DNA of 64,000 bases, taken from assembly GCF_003014575.1 (NCBI RefSeq), contig NZ_PYGF01000005.1, positions 1-64,000 of the forward strand, read 5' to 3'. This document shows, piece by piece, positions 45,584 to 54,956 of the stretch; position 1 is the stretch's first letter, and every line of letters starts with the position of its first letter. Below the pieces are notes generated by a model, which was given only the letters and a program-made list of their open reading frames with translations, did not search any database and had not been told where the DNA came from. Position numbers and translations under genes: made by a program. The DNA is from Cecembia rubra. Its GTDB lineage: Bacteria; Bacteroidota; Bacteroidia; Cytophagales; Cyclobacteriaceae.

Positions 45584-48500
45584 ATGAAAAATAATGTACT
45601 GAGACAACTGGTTATGGTGTCAAAAAGAATATTCTATGCATTCATTGTCCAACTGTTTTTTTGCACTGTTATTTTGGCCAACAATAGTAATGCTCAACGC
45701 AAAAATATTGAAGAGGTCAAATTATCCATCAATATCAAAGAAAAACCGCTTTCACATTTTTTTAAGCAGGTAGAATCCAAAACAGATTACAAATTTACTT
45801 ATACCGACAACCTTGTCAATTTAAATCAAGAGATATCGGTCTCAGGTTTCAATAAGTCACTTTATGAGATACTGACCGTGGTAAGTATGCAGACAAAACT
45901 GAATTTTGTCCAGATCAATGAAAACATTCATGTAAAGGTCAAAGGAAGTTTTCCTCCAGAGAGTGTTGTAAAGATCACACCGCCCGCTGATATCTTTGTA
46001 AGGGGCATTGTCAATGATGAAAAAGGGATGCCTATCCCTGGAGTTTCTGTACTTGTAAGAGGGACAACCAAGGGAACAACTACTGACCTGGACGGCGCTT
46101 TTTCTTTGCAGGTTCCTGAAGGGGCCACCCTGATTTTTTCTTTTATTGGATTTATAACTCAGGAAGTAAACATTGGGAACAGGTCCCAAATCAATGTTAC
46201 ATTGGTGGAGGATATCTCTGCCCTTGGTGAAGTGGTTGTAGTCGGATATGGTACCGTGGACAGAAAAGACCTGACGGGATCCATTGGATCGGTAACTGCC
46301 AGCCAACTTACAGAAATGAATGGGAGTGCAATCCGGGTTGATGCTGCACTTCAAGGAAAAGTAGCTGGTGTTGACGTAAGGTTGAGAGACGGAGAACCCG
46401 GCAGTGCTCCCCAAGTTACCATCAGGGGACTTGGCAGTATCGGTGCAGGTTCAAATCCTCTTTATGTTGTGGATGGATTTCCAGTTGAAGATATTGGGAC
46501 CTTAAACATGAATGATATAGAAAGCATTGATATTCTTAAAGATGCAGCATCAACATCCATTTATGGTTCAAGAGGTGCAAATGGTGTTGTTATGATAACA
46601 ACAAAAAGAGGTAGAGAAGGTAAAACCAACATCACCCTTGATGTATATAGAGGTATACAATCTCCAATGCTTCAAAGAGATATGATGAATGCAATGCAAA
46701 GTGCCCAGTATTTTTTTGATGGGATGAGGAATAGAAATATTGATGAAGGGCGTGATGTAAGTGGGGATCCTAGAACGTGGTTTAGGCCAGTAGGGCAAGA
46801 AGTAATGGATGTTTTAGAAGGTAGGAATACATATGATGTCAATCCTTTGGATTATGTATTGAGGAAAAATTCACCACAATCACAATATTCTTTATCAACG
46901 AATGGTGGTACTGAGAAAGTCCAGTTTGCTATAAGTGGTGAATACCTTAGTCAAGGTGGTTTAATCATTGAAAATGATATGGAAAGGATTTCATTTAGGT
47001 CAAATATTGATGCAAAACTCACAAAAAAGATTAAAATCAATTTTAACTTAAACCCATCATTTATCCATAGAAATAGAGTCCAATCTTCAGGGCATGCTTC
47101 CGAGCCTGACCACCTAAGTATTATAGGTGTGGCAACAACAATGCACAACTATTTCCCTCTTTTCGACGCAAATGGAGAATATGCTAAATTTGAAGGGTAT
47201 AGTTCACTTGCAAATCTTGCAAATCCAGTAGCTATTGCAAAAGAAATTAAACAGGTCGAGAAACAGGGAAGAATACTTGGTAATCTAAATTTAATTTATG
47301 ACATCAATAAGGACTTAAAATTTAATGTCTTATTGGGAGGAAATCTTAGGAATCAAAGAGATACTTATTTCAGGCCTAAGATCCCAGTATTTTTTGGTAC
47401 CTCAATATTTGGAAGTGATGGGACCACATGGGCCGAAACATGGGTATCGGAATTCATTCTAAGTCATGATAAGAAAATTAATAAACATTCATTTTCAACA
47501 GTTGGTGGTTTTACAGCCCAAAAAGACAGGATAGAAGTGAATCATCTGGAAAGCACATTCTTTCCAAATAATTTGGTGAAAACTTTGAATGCTGCAAGCC
47601 AAATAACTAATGGTTACTCCCAAATCAACGAATGGGCACTCCTTTCTTACTTAGCTCGGGTAAATTATAATTTTAACAGTAGATATTATGTATCTGCCTC
47701 GATTCGGACCGACGGATCTTCAAGATTTGGTTCTAACAATAAATGGGGATTTTTCCCTTCTGTTGGAGCAACTTGGAGAATTTCTGATGAAGCTATCATG
47801 AAGGATATTGATTTTTTAACTGATTTAAAGTTTAGAGTTAGCTATGGGGAAACTGGAAATAATAATATTGGAAATTATGCTCACTTGCCTACTGTTGGAT
47901 TTCAGAATTATCCTACAGGTCCTGGTTTTGCGGCATCTGCCTTACCAAACCCAAATCTGAGATGGGAAAAACAACGTCAATCTAATGTTGCTTTAGATGC
48001 TCTCCTATTTAATGGAAGGCTTGGTCTTACTGCTGAGTATATGAGATCTGTTAGTTCTGACCTACTTTTATTTGTACCTGTTCCCCAGATTACTGGTTTC
48101 AATACAATGCTTCAAAACATTGGTGAAGTCGAAAATAAAGGTTGGGAATTTGTCCTTAATACAGTCAACACTAAAGGAAAATTTAATTGGACAACTGATT
48201 TTAATATTTCAAGTTACAAAAATAAAGTTTTGCAGCTTGGACCAGAAAATGCTCCAATAATAAGTGGAGCTCATATTACAAAAGTTGGACAGCCAATTGG
48301 TATGTTTTTCGGCTATTTATTTGATGGGATTTTTATGAATCAATCAGAAATAGAACGAGGCCCTTTATGGAATCCAGGTGGAAATGCTGAATCTAGGCCA
48401 GGTGATATAAGATGGAAAGATGTTAGTGGTCCAGAAGGAGTTCCAGATGGAAGAATTGATACGAACGATAAAACAATAATGGGTAGTCCCTATGCAAAAT

Positions 48501-49006
48501 TCTTTTACGGAATGCAAAACAGGCTTAGTTTTAAGAATTTTTCATTGGTTGTCAGTTTGACTGGATCATATGGTAACCAGATTTTGGCTGAAGCATATAG
48601 ATCAAATGCAAATACCCGTGGCCGAATGAAACAAGTTACCAGAATGTTAAATTATTGGCAGTCAGAACAAAATCCTGGTGATGGTAAAACTCCAAGACCA
48701 AATGATGGACCAAAAGGTGGAAATAGAGAACAGTGGAGTCAATTTCACTTAATGGATGGATCATATTTGAGGATCAACAACATAAATTTCGCCTATCAAA
48801 TACCTAAACATTTATCCGATAGGTTGGGTATGGGAAATGCTAAGTTGTATTACACATCTTTCAATCCTTTTATTTTTACAAGCAAAGATTATAATGGATT
48901 CAATCCTGATGTAAACAATAGTGGAGCAGCTTTGACGCCTGGTGTTGACCTAAACAATTATCCTGTGCCTAAAAGCCATATTTTAGGAATTAACATTTCC
49001 TTTTAA
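45584..49006 (+). CDS. susC: SusC-type TonB-linked outer-membrane transporter with STN signalling domain
   Basis: 1140 residues. A signal peptide (to about residue 37, NAQ) is followed by an STN domain (about 46-118, INIKEKPLSHFFKQVESK), a carboxypeptidase-like domain (140-215, GTTKGTTTDLDGAFSL), then the plug (EVVVVGYGTVDRKDLTGSI, TIRGLGSIGAGSNPLYVVDGFP, DILKDAASTSIYGSRGANGVV) and the barrel ending in GINISF. The STN domain links it to the upstream FecR/sigma pair. It forms a pair with the SusD gene 29 bases downstream and should import an oligosaccharide or similar. Base composition drops sharply after about 46.56 kb. Confidence 0.95.
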   Translation: MKNNVLRQLVMVSKRIFYAFIVQLFFCTVILANNSNAQRKNIEEVKLSINIKEKPLSHFFKQVESKTDYKFTYTDNLVNLNQEISVSGFNKSLYEILTVVSMQTKLNFVQINENIHVKVKGSFPPESVVKITPPADIFVRGIVNDEKGMPIPGVSVLVRGTTKGTTTDLDGAFSLQVPEGATLIFSFIGFITQEVNIGNRSQINVTLVEDISALGEVVVVGYGTVDRKDLTGSIGSVTASQLTEMNGSAIRVDAALQGKVAGVDVRLRDGEPGSAPQVTIRGLGSIGAGSNPLYVVDGFPVEDIGTLNMNDIESIDILKDAASTSIYGSRGANGVVMITTKRGREGKTNITLDVYRGIQSPMLQRDMMNAMQSAQYFFDGMRNRNIDEGRDVSGDPRTWFRPVGQEVMDVLEGRNTYDVNPLDYVLRKNSPQSQYSLSTNGGTEKVQFAISGEYLSQGGLIIENDMERISFRSNIDAKLTKKIKINFNLNPSFIHRNRVQSSGHASEPDHLSIIGVATTMHNYFPLFDANGEYAKFEGYSSLANLANPVAIAKEIKQVEKQGRILGNLNLIYDINKDLKFNVLLGGNLRNQRDTYFRPKIPVFFGTSIFGSDGTTWAETWVSEFILSHDKKINKHSFSTVGGFTAQKDRIEVNHLESTFFPNNLVKTLNAASQITNGYSQINEWALLSYLARVNYNFNSRYYVSASIRTDGSSRFGSNNKWGFFPSVGATWRISDEAIMKDIDFLTDLKFRVSYGETGNNNIGNYAHLPTVGFQNYPTGPGFAASALPNPNLRWEKQRQSNVALDALLFNGRLGLTAEYMRSVSSDLLLFVPVPQITGFNTMLQNIGEVENKGWEFVLNTVNTKGKFNWTTDFNISSYKNKVLQLGPENAPIISGAHITKVGQPIGMFFGYLFDGIFMNQSEIERGPLWNPGGNAESRPGDIRWKDVSGPEGVPDGRIDTNDKTIMGSPYAKFFYGMQNRLSFKNFSLVVSLTGSYGNQILAEAYRSNANTRGRMKQVTRMLNYWQSEQNPGDGKTPRPNDGPKGGNREQWSQFHLMDGSYLRINNINFAYQIPKHLSDRLGMGNAKLYYTSFNPFIFTSKDYNGFNPDVNNSGAALTPGVDLNNYPVPKSHILGINISF

Positions 49007-49035
49007 CTATTCTATGGACTATTAATAATCAGAAA

Positions 49036-50472
49036 ATGAAAAATTCAATATTGAATAAAAAAGCAATTTTATCTTACATGATTTGGACTATTTTGATATT
49101 GCCTTCATGTAGCGATGATTTCATAGAATTATTACCCCCTTCAACAGTTACTGTAGATGTTCTTTACAAAACTGAAGGGGATTTTAAACAAGCTGTAGTT
49201 GGTGTTTACACCGGACTTCTCGGCCAATATAATGGGTTTTGGGAAATTGGTGACTTAAGGGCAGATGATGTTTGGCAAGAGGCTACAAATCAGACAAGTA
49301 GGGTATTAATCGATAATTTTCAAGGTCATACAGCTGCAAATGGTGTTTGGTCCAATGGCTATATCATGATCAATAGAGCAAATTTATTGCTTGAAAAAAT
49401 CGATAAGGTTGATATACCTAATAAAGCTGTATATATAGCAGAAACAAAATTTTTAAGAGCTTTGGGCTATTTTAACTTAGTCCGGATCTTTGGACCCGTA
49501 CCCCTTGTAAGATCAACCCTAACTCCTGAAGAAGCATATAGAACAGGCAGAACTGCAGTTGACATTATTTATAATGAACTGATTATTCCTGATCTCATTG
49601 AAGTCTCTAATATTCTTCCTGTAAAATACTCTGGCCAAGATGTGGGCCGAGCTACTAGCGGAGCAGCTAAAGCTCTTCTAGGGAAAGTTTACCTTACTAG
49701 AGGAAACTTCATTGAAGCGGAAAAAATTCTCAAAGAAGTTACCACAATGGGTTATGCCTTATTGGATAATTACGATGCGGTTTTCGATTCAAAAAATAAG
49801 CACCACAAAGAATATATTTTTGACATTGAATATACATCTGCCCCAAATGCTGCAGGGAATAATATGACAAGTATATGCTCAGCCAATTGGGCTGTGGTCA
49901 GATCCTTATATGGAATGGTGGGTACCCTTCATGATAGTTGCACCCCAAGGATTTCCTTCAGGAATTTATTTGAGGCGGGTGATAGAAGAAGAGAAATTTC
50001 GGCAGCTTTGGGTATAACCTCTGCAAATGGAACTTTTACACCACTTCCACCACGGTGGTCTGCAATTACTAAAAAATATCTTTCCGAAGTTCCAAGTGCA
50101 GACAATGGAAATGCCAATTTTCCAGTCATAAGATATGCAGATGTACTTTTAATGCTTGCAGAAGCCTTGAACGAGAACAACAAAACATCAGAAGCGCTGG
50201 AATATTTGAACCTTGTGAGGTCAAGGGCTCGTGTTTCGACATATTTTGGCAAAACCCAAAAAGAAACAAGAGATCTTATCGAATTGGAAAGAAGACTAGA
50301 GTTTAACATGGAAGGCCATAGATGGTTTGATTTGATTCGGTGGGGTAAAGCGCTTGAAGTGTTGGCACCTTTTGGAATGGAACCTCATATGGTCCTTTGG
50401 CCACTACCTGAAAGTCAAGTTCTCTTAATAAACGACAGGTCAATCTTTCCGCAGAATCCAGGTTATGATTGA
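49036..50472 (+). CDS. susD: SusD/RagB-type surface glycan-binding lipoprotein
   Basis: 478 residues. The lipoprotein signal ends at LPSC with acidic residues after it (SDD), the usual surface-export pattern in Bacteroidota. The SusD helical fold shows as FKQAVVGVYTGLLGQYNGFWEIGDLRADDV, AETKFLRALGYFNLVRIFGPVPLV and C-terminal ELERRLEFNMEGHRWFDLIRWGKA. It caps the SusC barrel and binds ligand at the cell surface. Codon use is as A+T-rich as the 3' part of susC. Confidence 0.95.
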   Translation: MKNSILNKKAILSYMIWTILILPSCSDDFIELLPPSTVTVDVLYKTEGDFKQAVVGVYTGLLGQYNGFWEIGDLRADDVWQEATNQTSRVLIDNFQGHTAANGVWSNGYIMINRANLLLEKIDKVDIPNKAVYIAETKFLRALGYFNLVRIFGPVPLVRSTLTPEEAYRTGRTAVDIIYNELIIPDLIEVSNILPVKYSGQDVGRATSGAAKALLGKVYLTRGNFIEAEKILKEVTTMGYALLDNYDAVFDSKNKHHKEYIFDIEYTSAPNAAGNNMTSICSANWAVVRSLYGMVGTLHDSCTPRISFRNLFEAGDRRREISAALGITSANGTFTPLPPRWSAITKKYLSEVPSADNGNANFPVIRYADVLLMLAEALNENNKTSEALEYLNLVRSRARVSTYFGKTQKETRDLIELERRLEFNMEGHRWFDLIRWGKALEVLAPFGMEPHMVLWPLPESQVLLINDRSIFPQNPGYD

Positions 50473-50614
50473 TATAATTGCCTGATATTTTCTGGCTATG
50501 ACTCATAAGAATAAATTATTCAAAGGAGACATAGCCAGATTTTTAACTAATGTCCAGTTTAATTCCTCAATTATCCGGTTTTTTCCGACCAACCGGTGTT
50601 ACAGCTATAGCTTT

Positions 50615-52750
50615 ATGAAAAAAACAATGTTAGGACTGGTTACCTATTTGATATTGGGGCTTGCCTCTGGATATTCCCAGTCAGTTTATATCCTATTTGA
50701 TCCAAATGTAGATCAGGCAAGGTATGCAAACAAAATCCTTACAGAAGCCTTAAAGGGAAAAGGGTATCATATATCCCCCGACAGAGGTGCATATGATTTT
50801 TTATTAAACCTTGATATCAATTCGGTAAAGCTTGAAAAAGAGGCATATATGATTATTCCCGATAGGAAAGTCATAACTGTCAACGGAGGAGATGCAAACG
50901 GATTACTTTATGGATCCCTGTCTTTGAAGGAAAAAGTTCTTAACGGAATACCCATTTCAGAAATAGGCTTTGAGCAAGAAAAACCGGAGTTGGAGTTCAG
51001 AGGAATTAAACATAATCTTCCTTGGGATGCCTATAGAGCCAATCCGGCACTGGACCAGCATTACTTAACTGCAAGAGATATCAATTATTGGGAAGCGTTT
51101 CTTGATATGATGGCTGAAAATAGATTCAATGTACTTTCCCTTTGGAACTTGCATCCCTTTACGTATATGATTCGGCCCAAAAATTTTCCTGAGGCCAGTC
51201 CATTCACCGATGCTGAATTTATGCAATGGCAGGAATTATACAGGGGAATTTTCAGAATGGCTAGGGAAAGGGGTATTGAAACCTACATAGTTAATTGGAG
51301 CATCTTCGTCAGTGAGGAATTCTCCAAAGCTCACAAGGTGGCAAAGGATAATTTCTATCCACATTTTTATGTAGATGGGGACACTTCTGAAATTGTCAAA
51401 AGATATACTCGAGAAAGTGTGACACAGGTCTTAGAGGAATATCCCGACCTGACAGGTTTTGGGATTTCACATGGGGAAGGAATGGGAGGAATGACACCTC
51501 AACAGAGACAGGACTGGATGAATGAAACTATGATTGAAGGGATGAGACTTGCTAATAGAAAAACAAAATTCATCCATAGGGTACCCTTTTCAGCTAACCT
51601 AGGGTCAGGTGGATCCACTAGCAGGGATACTGAAAGATTAACGAGGGAAGCCATGGAAAAAATCGACTATTTTGATGGGCCAATATGGGTGGAAATGAAA
51701 TTCAACTGGTCACATGCCCATTCTACCCCTGATCTTGTCAAGGTCCATGGAGGGGAACTTGGAGATACCTATTTTGTGCCAGAACCCAAAAATTATAAAA
51801 TAACTTGGATGGCAAGGAACGAAGATTTTTTTACCCTCAGGTGGGGCGTTCCGGATTTTATCCGTTTACACATTGCAAAGAACAACCATTCTTATGTGGG
51901 AGGATATTTTATCGGATCAGAAGGTTACATTCCTGTAAAGGATTATTTCACAGCGATCAACAAACCCGTAGACTGGAAATACGCCTTTCAAAGACAGTGG
52001 CTTTTCTACAAATTGTGGGGTAGACTTCTTTACAATCCTCAAACGCCTGATGAGGTATTTAAAGCTGAATTCAATAGGAGATATGGAAAAAACACTGAGG
52101 ATCTTTTGGAAGCATTTTCTCTTTCTTCATCCACGCAACTTAGGCTGGCCTCTGTGTTTGACTCCACTTGGGATCTTACCCTATATGGAGAAGGGTTTAT
52201 GTCTCTGGACAAGGGTACCATGAAATATATCTCTGTGGATAAACTGATCAACCAGAAAACAATGGATCCCAATTATATTTCAGTAAAGGACTTTGTGGGA
52301 CAAGGAACCTCAGCTGGTACCGGTTATGAAATAAAAATCACACCTCTGGAATTGGCCAATAGATTGGAAAGAGACTGTAAAAGGGCTCTAGAGCTAGTTG
52401 AAAACATAGAGTTGAAAGATAATGCTTCTCTGCTTTATGAGGTCAGTGATGTCCAGGCTTGGTCCAATCTGGGTCTTCACTTAGCCGAAAAATTACGGGG
52501 GGCAGTCCATTTGCAAACCTTCAGGGTCTCTGCTAGTGAAATCCACAGAGAGCTTGCTATTGCCCACCTTGAAAATGCCCTTTCTTATTGGGATAAGGTT
52601 ATAGCAGTTACCAGACCCATTTATAAGGATATGCCCTTGACCCCTTATCTTCACAACAACAATGCCCTTTTTCATTGGGAACATCTTAGACCTGAAGTGG
52701 AAGATGACATTTCAATTGCCAAAGGGCAGAAAATAAATTCTTTAGATTAA
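50615..52750 (+). CDS. Secreted alpha-glucuronidase-like protein, paralogue B
   Basis: 711 residues from the ATG at 50615. The frame is open back to 50498, but only this start gives a clean signal peptide (MKKTMLGLVTYLILGLASGYSQS). N-terminal GH67N/GH20b-like domain (VNGGDANGLLYGSLSLKEKV), then FLDMMAENRFNVLSLWNLHPF, the acidic motif GEGMGGM (Glu codon 51476-51478), WVEMKFNWSHAHSTP, MARNEDFFTLRWG and GSEGYIP. C-terminal helical region includes ALELVENIE and LGLHLAEKLRGA, shared with paralogues A and C. Likely acts outside the cytoplasm on the imported glycan or glycoside. Exact activity is unknown. Confidence 0.72.
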   Translation: MKKTMLGLVTYLILGLASGYSQSVYILFDPNVDQARYANKILTEALKGKGYHISPDRGAYDFLLNLDINSVKLEKEAYMIIPDRKVITVNGGDANGLLYGSLSLKEKVLNGIPISEIGFEQEKPELEFRGIKHNLPWDAYRANPALDQHYLTARDINYWEAFLDMMAENRFNVLSLWNLHPFTYMIRPKNFPEASPFTDAEFMQWQELYRGIFRMARERGIETYIVNWSIFVSEEFSKAHKVAKDNFYPHFYVDGDTSEIVKRYTRESVTQVLEEYPDLTGFGISHGEGMGGMTPQQRQDWMNETMIEGMRLANRKTKFIHRVPFSANLGSGGSTSRDTERLTREAMEKIDYFDGPIWVEMKFNWSHAHSTPDLVKVHGGELGDTYFVPEPKNYKITWMARNEDFFTLRWGVPDFIRLHIAKNNHSYVGGYFIGSEGYIPVKDYFTAINKPVDWKYAFQRQWLFYKLWGRLLYNPQTPDEVFKAEFNRRYGKNTEDLLEAFSLSSSTQLRLASVFDSTWDLTLYGEGFMSLDKGTMKYISVDKLINQKTMDPNYISVKDFVGQGTSAGTGYEIKITPLELANRLERDCKRALELVENIELKDNASLLYEVSDVQAWSNLGLHLAEKLRGAVHLQTFRVSASEIHRELAIAHLENALSYWDKVIAVTRPIYKDMPLTPYLHNNNALFHWEHLRPEVEDDISIAKGQKINSLD

Positions 52751-52764
52751 TAAATCATGTCTAT

Positions 52765-54918
52765 ATGAAACGTTTCCCTGTAATCTTATTGCTTTTATTG
52801 CTTTTTGTGTCAGAATCCTTTGGCCAGACAGTATATATTCTCTCGGATAAATCTTCCCAACAGGCTGAATATGCCCTTGGAAAACTCAGTCCAGTACTGG
52901 TTTCCAAAGGTTACCAACCGGTCCGAAATTCGATAAAGTATCATTTTCTCATCAACCTAGCTGTAGACCCATCTAAGGCCGGTCCGGAATCCTATATCAT
53001 AAAAAGGGAAAATAATATGATATCAGTAATTGGAGGGGATGATAGAGGTCTAATTTACGGCACACATTCACTGGCCGAATCTCTTAGAAACGGAGCAAAC
53101 CTTGAGGATATTGATTACAGTAGTGAAAAACCTCATTTTCCACTCAGGGCAATCAAGCATAATACCTCCTGGTATTCCTACAGACCAAGTTCTGCTCTTG
53201 ATCTGCACTATGAAATCCTTAGGGATATCAGCTATTGGGAGGCATTTTTGGATATGATGGTCGAGAACAGGTTCAATTCACTTTCCATATGGAACCTGCA
53301 CCCATTTGTTTTCATGATTCAGGCAAAAAACTTTCCCGAAGCAAGTCCTTTCTCCCAAAAAGAAATGGAAGAGTGGAAAAATCTTCACAAGGCCATCTTT
53401 AAAATGGCCAGCCAAAGGGCAATTGAAACTTATATAATACCATTCAACATCTTTGTAAGTCATGAATTTGCAAAAGCACATGATGTGGCCCATAATAATG
53501 TTTATCCACATTACTTTGTACCAGGAGATACATCTGAAATAGTCAAAAGATATACTAGGGAAAGTGTTGCCCAGGTTTTGCAGGAATATCCAGAGCTTAC
53601 TGGATTTGGTCTCACTTTGGGAGAAGGAATGGCAGGAATGACTCCCCAACAGCGCGAAGACTGGATGTTTGAAACCTACATTGAAGGTATGAGGCTTGCC
53701 GGTAGGCCTTCAAAACTTGTCCATAGGATACCTTTTTCCAGCACAACGGAATCCTTAGGCGCGACAAGTGTGGAATTGGAAAGACTGACAAGAAGGGCAA
53801 TTGAAAGAGAAGCAAAACTGAATTTTATACAAGGACCTATCTGGGCTGACCTGAAATATAACTGGTCACATGCACACTCCACCCCAAAATTGGTAAAAGT
53901 ACATGGAGGGGAAATGTTCGATACATTTTATAATCCTTTGCCTGAAGGGTACAAAGTTACGTACACTGCAAGAAATGAAGATTTTTTTGCCTTGAGGTGG
54001 GGAGTGCCACAGTTTATCCGAGACCATATTGCAATGAATAGCCAGTCCTATGTAGGAGGCTATTTTGTAGGATCGGAAAGTTATATTCCCGCAAAAGACT
54101 ATTTTACTGCTGCCAAAGGGCAAGTCAACTGGAAATTTGCATTTCAGAGACAATGGCTTTTTTATAAGTTATGGGGGAGGCTTCTGTACAATCCCCAGAC
54201 TCCAGATAAAATTTTCTCTGCCACATATACGGAAAAATATGGAGAAAAGGGAGTTAACCTACTGGAAGCCATTTCGCTAGCTTCATCTACCCAACTCAAA
54301 TTGGCCTCGCTTTATGATTCAAAATGGGATTTTACTCTCTATGGTGAGGGGATGATGGCACTGATCGGTAGATATACCAATTATATCACCGCTGACAGGT
54401 TAATCAATCAGCCTACCCTTGATCCGGATTATGTTTCGGTTAAAGATTATGTCGATGTATTAAAGGAAGGAAACCATTTCCCTTTAGGCAAAATTACCCC
54501 TCCTATTCTAATAGATATGCTAGAGAAGGATTGCAAAAGAGCACTTGAGCTTATCAATGGTACAGATCCAGGGCAGGATCTTTCCCTAGTGTATGAACTC
54601 GCAGACATCAAGATATGGGCAAATCTAGGCCTTCACCTTGCTGAAAAGTTAAAGGGGAGTATTTCACTTCAGATGTACAGACAGGGCTTTGGAAATGACC
54701 TGAAAGCAAAAGCAATTGCGTCATTTACCGATGCCCTCGGATATTGGGACCAGATAATTGAAATTTCCAGGCCCATTTACAAAGATATGCCATTGGCACA
54801 TTATAACGGAAGCAGCCATGACAGAAATGACAACAATCTTTTCCACTGGGCGCTGATCAGGGATGAAGTGGCTAATGATATTGAAATTGCCAGGAATGCA
54901 ACTGTCTCCAATCCCTAA
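52765..54918 (+). CDS. Secreted alpha-glucuronidase-like protein, paralogue C
   Basis: 717 residues with a signal peptide (MKRFPVILLLLLLFVSESFGQ). It is a tandem neighbour of paralogue B (14-base gap) and clearly the closer relative of it: same GGDDRGLIYG N-domain motif, FLDMMVENRFNSLSIWNLHPF, GEGMAGM (Glu codon 53623-53625), YNWSHAHSTP, ARNEDFFALRWG and GSESYIP. The repeated NHE or NED acidic positions in all copies are candidate catalytic residues (inference from conservation among three sequences). One extra loop of about eight residues follows TRRAIEREAK. Function as for paralogue B. Confidence 0.72.
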   Translation: MKRFPVILLLLLLFVSESFGQTVYILSDKSSQQAEYALGKLSPVLVSKGYQPVRNSIKYHFLINLAVDPSKAGPESYIIKRENNMISVIGGDDRGLIYGTHSLAESLRNGANLEDIDYSSEKPHFPLRAIKHNTSWYSYRPSSALDLHYEILRDISYWEAFLDMMVENRFNSLSIWNLHPFVFMIQAKNFPEASPFSQKEMEEWKNLHKAIFKMASQRAIETYIIPFNIFVSHEFAKAHDVAHNNVYPHYFVPGDTSEIVKRYTRESVAQVLQEYPELTGFGLTLGEGMAGMTPQQREDWMFETYIEGMRLAGRPSKLVHRIPFSSTTESLGATSVELERLTRRAIEREAKLNFIQGPIWADLKYNWSHAHSTPKLVKVHGGEMFDTFYNPLPEGYKVTYTARNEDFFALRWGVPQFIRDHIAMNSQSYVGGYFVGSESYIPAKDYFTAAKGQVNWKFAFQRQWLFYKLWGRLLYNPQTPDKIFSATYTEKYGEKGVNLLEAISLASSTQLKLASLYDSKWDFTLYGEGMMALIGRYTNYITADRLINQPTLDPDYVSVKDYVDVLKEGNHFPLGKITPPILIDMLEKDCKRALELINGTDPGQDLSLVYELADIKIWANLGLHLAEKLKGSISLQMYRQGFGNDLKAKAIASFTDALGYWDQIIEISRPIYKDMPLAHYNGSSHDRNDNNLFHWALIRDEVANDIEIARNATVSNP

Positions 54919-54956
54919 AAAACAACATTCCCATACCACTAAACTTTAAATGGAAA

